Positions 22,418 to 33,201 of a DNA stretch of 64,000 bases are shown here, one piece after another. This DNA is from Rhynchopus sp. YZ270_cl-10. Lineage: Eukaryota > Euglenozoa > Diplonemea > Diplonemida > Diplonemidae. Positions within the stretch are counted from its first letter, which is position 1. Each line of letters opens with the position of its first letter. The stretch is from the NCBI GenBank assembly GCA_964035575.1, contig OZ037924.1, positions 1,054,001 through 1,118,000 on the forward strand, written 5' to 3'. Below the pieces are notes generated by a model. The model worked only from the letters and a program-made list of their open reading frames with translations. It made no database searches and was not told where the DNA came from. Position numbers and translations under genes: made by a program.

Positions 22418-23163
22418 TGGTGTTAGGGGGGTGTGGTAGATGCTATTCACAAACATTGTGCATACCAAGTTGGTCAAAAAAAAACTGAAAAGAAAGACCC
22501 GAGATCTGAGGCCTTTGCCGTGAGTGAACTTTTTGGACAGAACACAACCAAGGCAACTACTCAAATTTATCACAAAAAAAAAAGTGATAAAATACCAACA
22601 ATGTTGTCTTATGTTGTGTTCCGGTTGTAAAGGGAGCATTTATTAGTAGTAAGGGTTGTAGAGGTAGAGAAGTTTCTGCAGTGTTGTGTTGTGTTTTTTT
22701 GATGCCTAGTGAGGGTAATTCTTGCGCAGAATATGGTCCTTATGTTGTGTTGTGTCGGGTGTGGTTTTATGCCTCTGTTCGAGGTTCCCTCTTTGTAATC
22801 GTGATAAAGGATACCCCTCATGTTTGTTTTAGTTTAGATGACGTTTTTTATTTGTATTTCTTTTTTGAAAAAGTGACCAAACACGAGATGATTAGGATCA
22901 TACGCTAAACGTTTCTGTTCTCTTTTCTCTCTTTTCTACTCTTGTTGTCTTTATTTTTTGCTCAACAAGAGGACGCAGCAAGAAAATACAGCTGTGTGTT
23001 TTTTCCCCCAAAAAAATCAGGTAATATTGAATACAAAACCCCATGTGGACGGCTGTCTATTCGAAAGAAGTCTTATCAGCCACTCCAGTCACCTTATTCT
23101 CCCCAGAAGTTAGGTACAAAAAAATGGTTTTTAACACATGAAACAAAATTTGAATAAAAAAAA

Positions 23164-25142
23164 TTGGGTGAAAGTCAAATGTATACACATATACACAGGG
23201 TTATAGTCAGATCTATACACTCATTGTATATACAATTGTCAATTGTACATACAATTGTATAGAAATTGTATAGATCTGACTATTTGATGTACAATCCCAA
23301 CTTTTTTTATAGTCAGATCTATACAATTTATGTACAATCCCAGTATACACTAGGTCGTACACAAATCCCTACCCATAGTGGAAAACAGTTTAGAGTACAC
23401 CCACCCACCTACCCACCTACCCACACACACACCCACCCCTACAGGACTATACACAAAAAATGGAAATTGGGTTTCGCACACCCGATTTTTCTCAGAAGTC
23501 AGTCACTGCTATTGCCATTTAACCCAGGGAGCATAGCTAGTGCAAGAAATTCGACTTTGGAAACCTTCCGGAAAGTCTGTCCTCTGCTTGCGGAGGACTA
23601 GGCACAAGAAAATATTGCGTTCCCCCAGAAAACCAGCGCACATTTCACACTCCTTGTGGGTGGTCTTGTTGCCTTTTCGTCATAGTAATTTTGGCCCAGG
23701 CATGCTCTTAAAGCATGACAATTTAGTGTGTATGGGGCAGGGTGTTGTTTTGTTCTGAATTCTCTTTGTTATAACATCTAAGTCAATCGCGGGTGGTGGT
23801 TTGTGTAGCGTGAGGCACTCTTTTTAGCAAACTTCCTGCGGCTGCTAAAGTGTTATTTCTTCGGATTTAACAACGTACAGCGTAACATAGTGGTTTAGCC
23901 TGGTCGACACAACCTTTGATAGATACGGGATAACCAACCCCCTTCGACCCCTTGTGGGTTCACTGAACAAGCCCTCGTGGTAGTTAAACGCGATTGACAT
24001 TTACATTTCCTAGAGATGAAAGAACAAGACAACACTTCTGTACCCGCGCATCAAAATTGTGGAAAACTTTGCACCCCAAACACCCTCAACAACGCCCGCC
24101 AAAAGGCGCCCCTTGTTGCTGGGAGTTGGTTCTCATTGATACCTGCACAGCGGGCATTCCTCTGAGTCCAACGCATGTTTGGCCTGTCTGCGGCGTTGTA
24201 CTTCAGGTGCACGAAGACGGGGTCTGGTGGTAAATTTTGTGTAGTGTCGCATTCCCTCATGTGTGGGTCACTCACACTTGCGGTCATGTGCCACTGCGTG
24301 GGTTTGGGAATTTGGGTACCTGGGTACAGGATATTTGTTGTGAAAGACATCTTCCACCATGCATTGAGGAGGGTAAGACAGTGCTCGCATTTTACTTGAA
24401 ATCATTACAACATTTAACTTCTCCACGGGGGTCTTGGGCCGTTCATTCGGTTATACCTTGACTAGCGGCAGAGGCCTTTTAGGACTCTATAACTCCGATA
24501 TTCCCGAACGGAGGCACACTTTGTGTGTTACTACGACCTGGCAATTTCCAGCAGTAGGTTAAGTAATGTTTTCTTGTGAATTGTTGGATCATTATCTCCT
24601 CAGTGCATGAATGCCCCACGCGACGGACACTTTTGTGTTTGTCAAGTGGACTGTCTGGTCACTTCTCAGTGACTGGCGGGTTGGCTGTGGTTGCTCTTTC
24701 ACGACTTTTATCCTTGTATCCAGTGTACCTGGGTACCTGGGTACCTGGGTACCTGGGTACCTGGGTACCTGGGTACCTGGGTACCTGGGTACCTGGGTAC
24801 CTGGGTACCTGGGTACCTGGGTACCTGGGTACCTGGGTACCTGGGTACCTGGGTACCTGGGTATGGCGTGTACAATCTCCCTCGAGTGTACAATCCAAAA
24901 ATTGTATAGATCTGACTTTTGTATAGTCAAATCTATACAATTTGTGTACGACCTAGTGTATACTGGGATTGTACATAAATTGTATAGATCTGACTATAAA
25001 AAAAGTTGGGATTGTACATCAAATAGTCAGATCTATACAATTTCTATACAATTGTATGTACAATTGACAATTGTATATACAATGAGTGTATAGATCTGAC
25101 TATAACCCTGTGTATATGTGTATACATTTGACTTTCACCCAA
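23164..25142. mobile_element. 1.98-kb foldback-type element with 203-base terminal inverted repeats
   Basis: Bases 23164-23366 are repeated in inverse orientation at 24940-25142 with nearly complete identity and equal length. The repeats begin TTGGGTGAAAGTCAAATG and contain many internal palindromes (CAATTGTCAATTG; AGTCAGATCTATACAA several times), so they are themselves highly structured. The 1.57-kb interior has no recognised transposase and includes an octanucleotide array. Flanks are A-rich and no target duplication can be resolved. Long structured terminal repeats suggest a foldback or Mutator-like non-autonomous element. Confidence 0.8.
24725..24862. repeat. octanucleotide minisatellite (GTACCTGG)n
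   Basis: About 17 head-to-tail copies of GTACCTGG, almost uninterrupted, inside the large inverted-repeat element. Two units also occur at about 24316-24332 in the same element, a possible seed. Open frames through it on both strands are artefacts of the repeat. Confidence 0.95.
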
Positions 25143-25178
25143 AAAAATTTAAAAAGGAATCACTTGTTTTTTCAATGG

Positions 25179-25213
25179 ATGACTAAAGCGCATGCTTAGG
25201 CTCATCTTACCAT
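25179..25213 (+). repeat. hairpin module H (copy next to foldback element)
   Basis: CTAAAGC, a GCAT loop, then GCTTAG form a stem with one bulge, followed by CTCATCTTACCA. A variant of the dispersed hairpin module. Confidence 0.5.
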
Positions 25214-25973
25214 ATTTTTCTCTCTTTTGTTTGTTTTTTTTTTTGCGACGCACAAACTGACCCCGTACTTTCTTGCGATGCCCCCTAAACAAGGTGTGCA
25301 TCACAATGGGCCAAGTTAACAAAAAACGTTTCCCCCATCATTTTTACCCCGGCAATTATCGAGCCACTGGAGTGAAAGCTTGTTTTTCCTTTTGGAAAGC
25401 AGTTTTATTGGGGCATTCCATTTAACAGTGTACACCCGTACCCTTTTTTGATGCCCCCCCTGAGAACACACGATTCCCCTCGTTGGTCTGTGCCTCCCTT
25501 TGTCCCGGTATTTCCTTCCCGGGTCTTCCTTAACAGGACGTTACCCCAAAATGGTTGACTGAGTCATTTTCAGCAGAAAGGACTGTCTTCTTCAGTCAGC
25601 ATTTTGACATTTTTATTTTATTTTATTTTTTTGCACTAACAACTTCACTGATTGTTGGATGTGTAGCCTTTTTGTGGTCACAACCTGTAAGTTTTACCAG
25701 AAAGTTAACTAAAAGGCTGCGGTGGCTTAGCGTCTCCCATGCACTTTTTTGCGATAATAATAACGGGGTTTTCGTGATTCCTCTGAATCATTCAAGTCCA
25801 CATTCCTTCTTTTTGTAAAATAAAGCTCATCGCCAATTGTTCACCCTTTTGGTGTAACGCCAAGTCCTTGAGCAATGCATTCACGGCTGTCAGGACCAGA
25901 TATGGGTGAGCGAGTTGCCCACCCACATCACACCCATCACAGCCGTGTTCCCCCCACCCCCCCTCTATATCCA

Positions 25974-26239
25974 CACGACGGTGAAGTAAATGACATGACA
26001 TGTGCCTTTACATGTAAAATGACATGTGCAGAGTAGTGACATGTAAAATGAAATGTACTCACATGTCATTTTACATGTAGGTTGACCTTTTTACGGTCAA
26101 TATACGTTACCGCACATGTCATTTTGCATGTGGTACATGTCATTTTACATGTAAAATGACATGTGTTTTACATGTAAAAAAAGTTACGTGTAAAGCACAT
26201 GTAAAAAGCACAGGTCCTGTCATTTACTTCACCGTCGTG
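25974..26239. mobile_element. 266-base MITE with internal palindromes
   Basis: The ends CACGACGGTGAAGTAAATG and its exact reverse complement form 19-base terminal inverted repeats. The interior is built of repeated ACATGTCATTTTACATGT-like palindromes, so the whole element can fold on itself. No target duplication beyond a dinucleotide is evident. Confidence 0.75.
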
Positions 26240-26374
26240 CAAACAGCCCAAAACTTCTTCTTTTGTAATCTTCTTCTTCAGTCTCTTTGTATATTTTTAT
26301 CTCGCGCTCAACGCCATAGGTGGCCAAAGCACCAGAGAGTTACGCTCATTTTTACAAAAACGGTGGAGATTTGC

Positions 26375-26432
26375 ACAACTGTGGCAACACAACCGAGGCA
26401 ACTACACTACTCCAACAATTTATCAAACAAAA
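26375..26432 (+). repeat. dispersed module N copy
   Basis: TTGCACAACTGTGGCAACAC, then CCGAGGCAACTACACTACTC and an A-rich tail. A close copy lies at 42778-42840; shorter ones are at 46186-46210 and 22541-22580. Same orientation as the genes. Noncoding. Confidence 0.6.
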
Positions 26433-26830
26433 AAAAAAATATTTTATCTCTTTGTGCACAAGAGGAACAGTCAGTCATCTTTGCAAGCTTTATTTAACAG
26501 CATTCTTTGGGGAGGGGTAGGGGTCTTCGACGCTTTGTTTTTCTGTTGGCGTTTCTAACCTATTGCAGATATGTTATATTTTTGTCCGGTCTTTTGAGCG
26601 TACATAAATTCCAGCTCTTGTTGTGTTATGCGGATGAGTCCGCGGAAAATAAAAAGGACGGTGCAGACTGTGTGGCAGCTGTATTGGCCCTGCAGATTAA
26701 CCAAAATAAAATCCAAAATAAAGTAAAAACAACAGTGGGTAGTTGGGCGTAAAGGTCTGGAAGTCCCATGCGACACTGCGCCGTTAGTGAACGGGTGTGT
26801 ATCGAGTGTTTTGATGTTAATGACATTAAA

Positions 26831-26880
26831 AAGGTCATGTACCAAGGTACACTGTCACGAGAGGGCTTTTGTATTTCAAC
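26831..26880 (+). repeat. dispersed module G, partial copy
   Basis: Matches the right half of the G module, AAGGTACACTG to CACGAGAGGGCTTTTGTATT, as at 50762-50872. Confidence 0.55.
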
Positions 26881-27054
26881 TCTACTTTAAAATGAATTGT
26901 CTGAGTTGTGCCGCACAGGTGCCGTACTATTCACCTTTCAATTTTTTCTTCCTTTTTGTCTTTCATCTTCTCAGACTGATGAATGGGGCTACGCACCATG
27001 AGGAGGAGAATGCTTTATTTTCCTCGCCCACCCAAAAGTACGTGGAGGGGTGTG

Positions 27055-27107
27055 AAAATAAAATTTTTATTTTCACCCTGTGAAAATAAAAATTTTATTT
27101 TCACCGT
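27055..27107. repeat. AT-rich palindrome
   Basis: GTGAAAATAAAATTTTTATT is followed by its mirror arms twice, giving a near-perfect hairpin. No gene association is evident. Confidence 0.6.
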
Positions 27108-27275
27108 TTTTTTTCACCCGTCTTAAGCCCCCAAACACCCCCAAACTCACCCTATTTTTTTTGAGTTTTTTTTTTTTTTTTCCCCAGGGTATCTGGACTG
27201 GGGTGGGGGGACGGGGTGTGCATGGTGGTAGCTACAAACTTGTTGGAGTAGCCCTCGAGCTATGTCAGCGGAGGT

Positions 27276-28528
27276 AATATATGGGAGCGTCCGCGAAAGA
27301 CCCCCCCCTAAAGCTAACATCCATGCTTATTGGTATTTCACTAATTAAAATTTTGGTATTTTATAAGATTTTTTTTTTGTGTTATCAAGCATTGACGAAT
27401 AGAAATGGAAAACGACGGATGGTGCGTGCCCGCTTTAGCGTATTGTTTTTCCACTAACATCACTCACATTCATCAGTGAAAAACACAATCCTTTTGCGGT
27501 GCGATAAACGAAAAAGTGTTTTCTTTATTTCATTTAACTGTCATATCCTGAAGTCGTTTTCTATTTTAAAACGAACTCAGAGTTAAGTTTCTGAGTTCAT
27601 TAAAAAAAAAATCGGTGAAAAACTCCGGGTAGGTATTAATTTAGATAGGAAAAGCTATGTCAACAGCTATGTGTCCCCTTATTTTACCTGTAAATACTAA
27701 GGATATACAAGGAAATCCTCACAAACACCCATGTAACCACCCACAGAACAACACAACAGGGGGAAATGGAATCAGCAGCCAAAGCATTCGCTCAGGAGCT
27801 GAAAACCCGGCCTTTCCGAGGCCTAAAAAACTTCGCCGAGCTGCAGGTGTATGCAGGGGTTCACTGGCAGGGGGACAAAGGGTGGGACGCGAGGAGCTGG
27901 ATGCGCGAGGTGTGGAGCTCGAAGCATATGTCCCTCCATATGCAGAAGAGAACCACCAGGAGAAAAGGGGTGTCCGCCGTTTACTACTCCTGTAGTTGCA
28001 TCAGCGACACCCCAGGAGGACAATGACAGCGAGACGGAGGAGGAAGAGGAGGAACAGGCGGACAATTGTCTGGAACTCTTGGAGAGACTCATCACGGAGG
28101 TCAATAGGGTCACTCAAAAAAGGGGGTTTTCTGCGAGAAAGTCGACGTCGCCGCAGACGACCCGGAGCGTGAAGCTCTTTCGCGCTCTATTTAGAGTGTT
28201 CGGAGGGGGCGACAAGCCTCCACCCCCCTTTCCTCCCCCCCCTTTTTGGTAATGGGTTTAGAGACAGATATTAGTGAATTCCTTCCTATATCCTTAGTAT
28301 TTACAGGTAAAATAAGGGGACACATAGCTGTTGACATAGCTTTTCCTATCTAAATTAATACCTACCCGGATTTTTTCACCGATTTTTTTTTTAATGAACT
28401 CAGAAACTTAACTCTGAGTTCATTTAAAAAAAAAATCTTATAAAATACCAAAATTTTAATTAGTGAAATACCAATAAGCATAGATGTTAGCTTTAGGGGG
28501 GGGTCTTTCGCGGACGCTGCCATATTTT
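27276..28528. mobile_element. foldback-type element with about 240-base inverted repeats and small cargo
   Basis: The outer ~100 bases (AGCGTCCGCGAAAGACCCCC and following) are inverted at 28430-28524. After a ~190-base insertion present only in the left arm (27380-27568), the inversion resumes (27569-27714 against 28281-28428, containing GCTATGTCAACAGCTATGTG). The central 566 bases hold open reading frames but no recognisable transposase. No target duplication was resolved. Confidence 0.8.
27766..28252 (+). CDS. cargo reading frames inside the foldback element, unknown
   Basis: Not recognised. An ATG in good context (GGGAAATGG) opens an 86-residue frame to 28026 (starts MESAAKAFAQELKTRPFRG). 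A second frame ending at 28252 encodes an acidic tract (ETEEEEEEQ), a leucine-rich amphipathic helix (LELLERLITEVNRV) and a Pro-rich end. A splice from after AELQ (27846) to the AG before EDNDSETE would join them in phase. The donor would be GTGTATG rather than the usual GTATG, so this is speculative. Composition is gene-like (higher G+C than the arms), suggesting captured host DNA. It could also be noncoding. Confidence 0.35.
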
Positions 28529-28878
28529 AGGGTAAATTGCGATAGCACGTACAAAAAGTGTGCGTGTTATCGCGAACAAAAACGTACGCAATGACATAAC
28601 GAAGTATCGCTTGAAAGTATCGTTCAATAACCTTGGGTGTGCAGGTGAAGTAGGACACACAAGGTATATCAAACGATAAATCAATCAGATAAACGTTACA
28701 TCATTGGAAAATTGTTGGCACCGCCCCCCCTGTCTTCGTATTTAGTACGTCGACAGGCCAAACAGCGTTGGGCTCAGAAGAAGCGGTGCAAGACACTGGA
28801 GATCCACACTACAGGTCTCACACGACACTTGGGCGGGCTCGGAAAATAAAGCTTCACACTTATGGATAAAATTATGTC

Positions 28879-29021
28879 TTGGAGTAGAAAGTAAGCGTTT
28901 TTTCCACCTCGTTGGTGTTTTCAACCCTCGTGACTTTAATTCACTCGCTTCGCTCGTGAATTAAAGTAACTCGGGTTGAAAACACCAACTCGGTGAAAAA
29001 AACGACTTATTTTCACTCCAA
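28879..29021. repeat. 143-base near-perfect palindrome
   Basis: The arms begin TTGGAGT and meet at a GCTTCGC centre; the inner arms ACTTTAATTCAC and GTGAATTAAAGT pair exactly. It looks like a hairpin MITE or a relict of one. It has no coding content. Confidence 0.7.
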
Positions 29022-29276
29022 TAAATAGCTATTTTTGTGAAAAACTTCGAAAACATTTTTTGTGTTAGATTAGTGGGGTACAATGCCCATTTACCTTCTT
29101 CCTTTTTTTCTCTTCAAATTTGTCCCACACGCCACACCCACCCCCCTTTTGTCACAACATCAAAAAAAGCACAACTTTTTTCTCAACTTTTTACCAACCC
29201 CCAAAACACCACCCACAACCTTCCCAGGGAAGAACAGGGGGGAAAACTGTTGTGTTTTTGACACTCTTTTCCAACA

Positions 29277-29345
29277 CCCCCTCCCCCCCTACCCACAACA
29301 CCCACCACCTTACCTTTTCATCCTCCCCCTGCCACCTCGGTTGTC
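29277..29345 (+). promoter_or_regulatory. pyrimidine-rich leader of the Q-rich gene
   Basis: C-rich, G-poor tract ending eight bases before the start codon at 29353. Positional analogue of the other leaders here. Confidence 0.4.
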
Positions 29346-29352
29346 TCTCTTA

Positions 29353-31114
29353 ATGGATGTCAGTCAGCGTGGTCCACGGCATGTGACGCTCCCTCCTACA
29401 GGTGCACAGCGTCGAATGCAGCAGGCCGCTGAGGCTGACTCGTTTCAGCAGCGTGTGAAGGGGCCAGGGTCGCAAGGGAGCCACCAGCTGCTGCAGCAGC
29501 AACAACAACAACAGCATCAGGGGCGACCACCGTACCCACCACACCAGCACAGCGAGACGCAGCAGCAGCCACGCTTGCCTCGATTAGAGCAGCATTCGTT
29601 GCAGCAGCAGCATCAACACCAACAACAACAACTTCAACAGCAACAACAGCAGCAACACCAACAACAACAGCAGCAGCAGCAGCACCAGCAGCCACAACCA
29701 CACCACGCCCTGCACCGCCAGGAGTGGACCACCCCATCCTCCCGACAGAACAGCAGCACCAGCGAGGCAGCGTCCACGAAGGGTGAGGTCGGGAAGGACG
29801 GCCTCTCGCGCATAGGGAGGGACATCAAACTGACCAAACGCATGCTTGCACACGCGACACGCCTGGCGCTGGCGGACAACGACAAGCAGGCTGAGATGGA
29901 GAAGTGGAACCTCTCTCAGGTATACCCACCACCTCACCCCCCCTCACCCTCACCTTCACCCTCCACCAACTCAACAGGTTCAGCAGGCGATGACGGACAA
30001 ACGCAAGCTTGACGAAGTGAACCTAGAAGAGAGCAAGGATGCGGAGGACTACATCATGCGGGAACGTGGCTTCTGGGATGCGCAGATGGCTGGGTGGCAG
30101 GGCAAGCGTGATGAGGTGCGTGCAGAGATGGAGCGGCACGCGCTTGAGAAGCTGCTTTCGTCGCAAAGCGCGGAGCAGGTCAAGGAGCTGCAGGATCCGC
30201 AGCAGGCGCAGCAGTGGCTTCAGCTTATGGAATCCAGCCTGCGCCCCTTTCTCAATGACATGAACCGCACCGTCACGTCGTCCGAACCCCTCGACTCACA
30301 AAACTCACCCCCCCGCAAACGCCTCGTCCCCACGGAGCCAGAGTACCGCGAGAACGAATCCCGCTCCGGCCTCTGGACCACGCTCCCAAAGACCACCCAA
30401 GAGTTTGTTGAGGCACGTCGCCAATCCCTCACACGCCCCGACTGGAGCAATGCCTTCAACAACGGTGTTCTCGGCGCGCAAGGAGAGCCGCAGGACCGCT
30501 ACTGGGAGCCTTCGCTCGATGCATCTAGGGTATTTTTTTTTGACCCATTTTTTTTCCTCCACACGAAGTGTGTTAAGAAACCAGACAAAAAGAAAGCCAA
30601 CATTTGACTTGTTAACGACTTATCCATTTCTTTTTCACATCATTTCACTTTGCGCCACATCAGGATTTCACCTTTTGGGCTGCGTTCAACGAAAATAAGT
30701 CTTCTTTCCTTTTATCAAGTTATCAAGATCAGTTGGCGGGTATAATTGTCTGGTTTTTTGGGGGAAGACGTCTTAGTATTTGCGAAAGACGAATCGTCTT
30801 CGAATTCTGCTCCAGTTGTCACCCACACTATCAATACACCCTGGGGTTTCTTCCTTCTCTCGGTTTAATTAATCTTGAACTATTTCGAGAGGAATTATTT
30901 TAAAACGTGTGATCTGGGGTGGAGGAAGCGGTCCAACTTATCAAATCTCTCCCCCATTATCAAATCATTTTCCAAACAACAGGCTGCAGGCGCTGAGCGG
31001 GGGTCGTTCTTCAGCGATGCCGGGAACACTAGCGGGATGGGGTCGTTACTCCCTAAGGAAGGCAGCAGCGGTGCAACTGCAATGTCTCCAGTGAGCAGTC
31101 TTCAATGGGCGTGA
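29353..31114 (+). CDS. glutamine-rich protein of unknown function
   Basis: Three exons, 29353-29919, 29978-30529 and 30983-31114, give 416 residues. Donors are GTATAC and GTATTT, acceptors end ACAG, and all junctions are phase 0. The first 110 residues are dominated by Gln and His runs encoded by CAG/CAA/CAC. The middle (about 135-290) is charged and predicted helical (DIKLTKRMLAHATRLALADN; EMERHALEKLLSSQ). The end is Ser/Gly-rich. Nothing matches a family I know. Q-rich tracts followed by a coiled coil are common in transcriptional or RNA-granule proteins, but that is only a guess. The second intron (453 bases) is long; I see no further exon in it. Confidence 0.7.
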
Positions 31115-31380
31115 TGTATTGATTACTTTTCCTTGTGTTTTTTTTTATTCTCCATAACCTTAAAACCACCACTGCGCTGTTTGAATTTGGAAAAGAAGAA
31201 AAAACACACACTGAATCACAGCAAAGCGTGGAGATCACAAAGCAGTGGTAGTGACTACACGTTATCAACTCACACAAATAAACACAACAACAAAAAGACT
31301 TTCCTGTTTGTTAAAAAAATGAATTATCTATGTGCGTATTATCGTGGTTAATTTTCCCTCTTTTTTAGATGATATTAGTG

Positions 31381-31412
31381 TCTGTGTACGAGAGGTACAT
31401 TCATTTTTCAAG
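31381..31412 (+). repeat. hairpin module H, TGTAC/GTACA arms
   Basis: TGTAC, GAGAG loop, GTACA, then TTCATTTTTCAAG. The same architecture as 32834-32869, but with different, still complementary, arms. Confidence 0.6.
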
Positions 31413-31680
31413 CTTTTTTTATTTACTTGCGTCCACGCCCAGAGTGGACGTCTTTTGCACATCACACACACCTTTCACTTTATTGTATCGGAGGATGACA
31501 ACAAGCACAAAGGGAGGCACAGCATACAAGGGTACACCATACACAGATTGTAGAGTAAAAAGTTGTTTAACCCACTAGCTTTTCCCAATCTGTGTGTTTG
31601 AAAGCAAACAAAAGTGGGCACTTCCCTAAGAGCGAGACATTGCCAAATCTGTGTATGTGTGTTTATTTCCCCCCCCTGTA

Positions 31681-31773
31681 AGCAGCTCCCAAAGTGCAAC
31701 ACTTTGGGGACCTACAACCCGCGAGGTGTTCGTGCCTGCGTCCCAGAGGCGTTTTTGCACTTTCCACTTACTT
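31681..31773 (+). repeat. dispersed module D, diverged copy
   Basis: Shares GCGTCCCAGAGGCGTTTTTG and flanking blocks with 15366-15470 and 32731-32828. It is interrupted immediately downstream by the 31774-31901 element. Confidence 0.55.
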
Positions 31774-31901
31774 CCACCTGATTTTTACCCCGCGTGTAGG
31801 CGCGTAAAGGCTGGGGAAAATGGGTGGGGTTTGGCCTCTACGGGCCTTTACGCGCCTATACGGGCCTATACGCGCCTATACGCGGGGTAAAAATCAGGTG
31901 G
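31774..31901. mobile_element. 128-base MITE with TACTT duplication
   Basis: Terminal inverted repeats of about 20 bases (CCACCTGATTTTTACCCCGC) continue imperfectly inward through repeated TACGCGCCTA units. TACTT occurs directly before and after the element, a likely 5-base target duplication. It sits in a D module. Confidence 0.75.
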
Positions 31902-32172
31902 TACTTTCTTTTTTCCCCTCTTTTTGTGCCTTCACCCTAGAGGGTGTAAGCAATTCAACTTCACCGTTCTCTCTCTCTCTCTCTTGTTTTAAATGTTTTT
32001 GACACGATTTTTTTATTCGAAACCGTGCCTGTGTACCCAGACGACAACTCTGTGGTTTTGCCAAATACCTCTCAACACCCCCTCCTTCACACCCAATAGA
32101 ATCGCTGGGGTGAAGGAAAAAAACAGCAAGATATTTGCAAAAATCCCCCTTTTAGACTGGCTTTCTTTTTTA

Positions 32173-32242
32173 TGTGCTTTCATCCGGAGGCTGGCATCGT
32201 ACAGTCAGTCCTGCATCAATAACTATTCCATTTTTTTTTTTT
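32173..32242 (+). repeat. dispersed module P copy
   Basis: TTTCATCCGGAGGCTGGCAT through CTGCATCAATAACTATTCCA, followed by a T run. One of six copies in the window, all on the + strand. Confidence 0.6.
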
Positions 32243-32730
32243 CTGTCACCTCGTGAAGGAGGAAATTGAAACAAATCATTTTGAACAGACTTTGCGGTTT
32301 CTGGGGACGAACCGCGCGCTGCAGAGCCACCTCCTCACCCAAACAGGTCGAGGTGTGTGTGTGTGTGTTTCACCACCGTTTCATTTTTCGCACCCTCTTT
32401 GCCTTCTTTTCGTTTAGAAAAGAAAGTACATGAAATAATGTATTGGACTATAGCGTATTGCAAGAGACAAACTGGTCTTTGCATATTAGCACGTTCTTTT
32501 GATTTGAAAGATAATTAAACTTTGTTTACAAACGCTTATTCTGGTTTTTTGTTGTGTTTTTCGTCACCGCAAACCAGAAATGGATGTAGGATAACATGGG
32601 TTGGGGGGTCCACACATGGGCCCCTATTTCAAGGCAGAATATTTTTTTCTTGAGTCTTTAAACCATGTTATCACCCCTTCCCAATCAGGATGGGGTAATG
32701 ACTGTGTACCTGCTTACAGTTTACTTCGTC

Positions 32731-32828
32731 AGCAACTCCCGAATCGCAACACTCTGGGGGGTTTCGATAACCAAGCGGAGTTGTTAGTTGCCCTGCGTCC
32801 CAGAGGGCAGTTTTGCACTATCAACTTC
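32731..32828 (+). repeat. dispersed module D copy
   Basis: Closest relative of 15366-15470 (shared TTTCGATAACCAAGCGGAGT-type block and GCACTATCAACTT end). An H module follows at once. Confidence 0.6.
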
Positions 32829-32833
32829 ATTTT

Positions 32834-32869
32834 AGATGTGTGTGCACGAGAGGCACATTCATCTTTCAC
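32834..32869 (+). repeat. hairpin module H, TGTGC/GCACA arms
   Basis: TGTGC, ACGAGAG loop, GCACA, then TTCATCTTTCAC. Directly downstream of a D module and 57 bases upstream of a P module. Confidence 0.65.
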
Positions 32870-32925
32870 ATTTTGCTTTATTATATTTTTACATCTACTG
32901 TTGTAGGCCGCAGGGTACTTTGTGA

Positions 32926-33008
32926 ACTTTCATCCGGATGGCTGGCATCGTACATTGGGTCAGTCGGAGGTGCCTGCATCAACAACCACAGTATTTTTTT
33001 TTTTTTTT
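32926..33008 (+). repeat. dispersed module P copy
   Basis: TTTCATCCGGATGGCTGGCA through ATCAACAACCACAG, followed by TA and a run of 14 T. The CATCCGGATG palindrome is intact. Confidence 0.65.
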
Positions 33009-33201
33009 GTTCCTCTCTTCCCCCCTCCACCACCTCAGCCCCTACCGCGATATCGAACAAAAAGACACTACGTAGAAGAAAACAACGCGTTCTTTTCTAT
33101 CCTTTGTTTCCACATTGCATACCCCCCACTCACCCCCCTCACCCCCCTCACCCCCTCACCCATAGGTATTTTTTTGTCCACCCCATTTTCTGAAGCAAAA
33201 A

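Larger units (their letters stand above)
22418..29352. other. 7-kb gene-free block of mobile and repeat elements
   Basis: Contains two large inverted-repeat elements (23164-25142, 27276-28528), one 266-base element (25974-26239), near-perfect palindromes (27055-27107 and 28879-29021), a few dispersed modules (22541-22580, 22868-22900, 25179-25213, 26375-26432, 26831-26880) and T-rich DNA. No host gene is supported. Confidence 0.6.
31115..33201. other. gene-free stretch of dispersed modules
   Basis: Holds H modules (31381-31412, 32834-32869), D modules (31681-31773, 32731-32828), P modules (32173-32242, 32926-33008), a partial G module (32576-32636), a MITE (31774-31901) and a pyrimidine tract (33121-33163). 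No gene is supported. Confidence 0.55.

Noticed and set aside
23994-24350. Small open frames inside the 1.98-kb inverted-repeat element
   Set aside because: No recognisable domain, no leader tract or favourable start on either strand; treated as noncoding interior.
24576-24940. Long open frames on both strands through a repeat (GTWVPGYL and its mirror)
   Set aside because: An 8-base repeat without stops is open in many frames; there is no non-repeat coding support.
25710-25800. Possible tRNA gene (GCTGCGGTGGCTTAGC start)
   Set aside because: No acceptor-stem partner, no T-loop consensus and no anticodon arm could be drawn. No tRNA or rRNA was found elsewhere.
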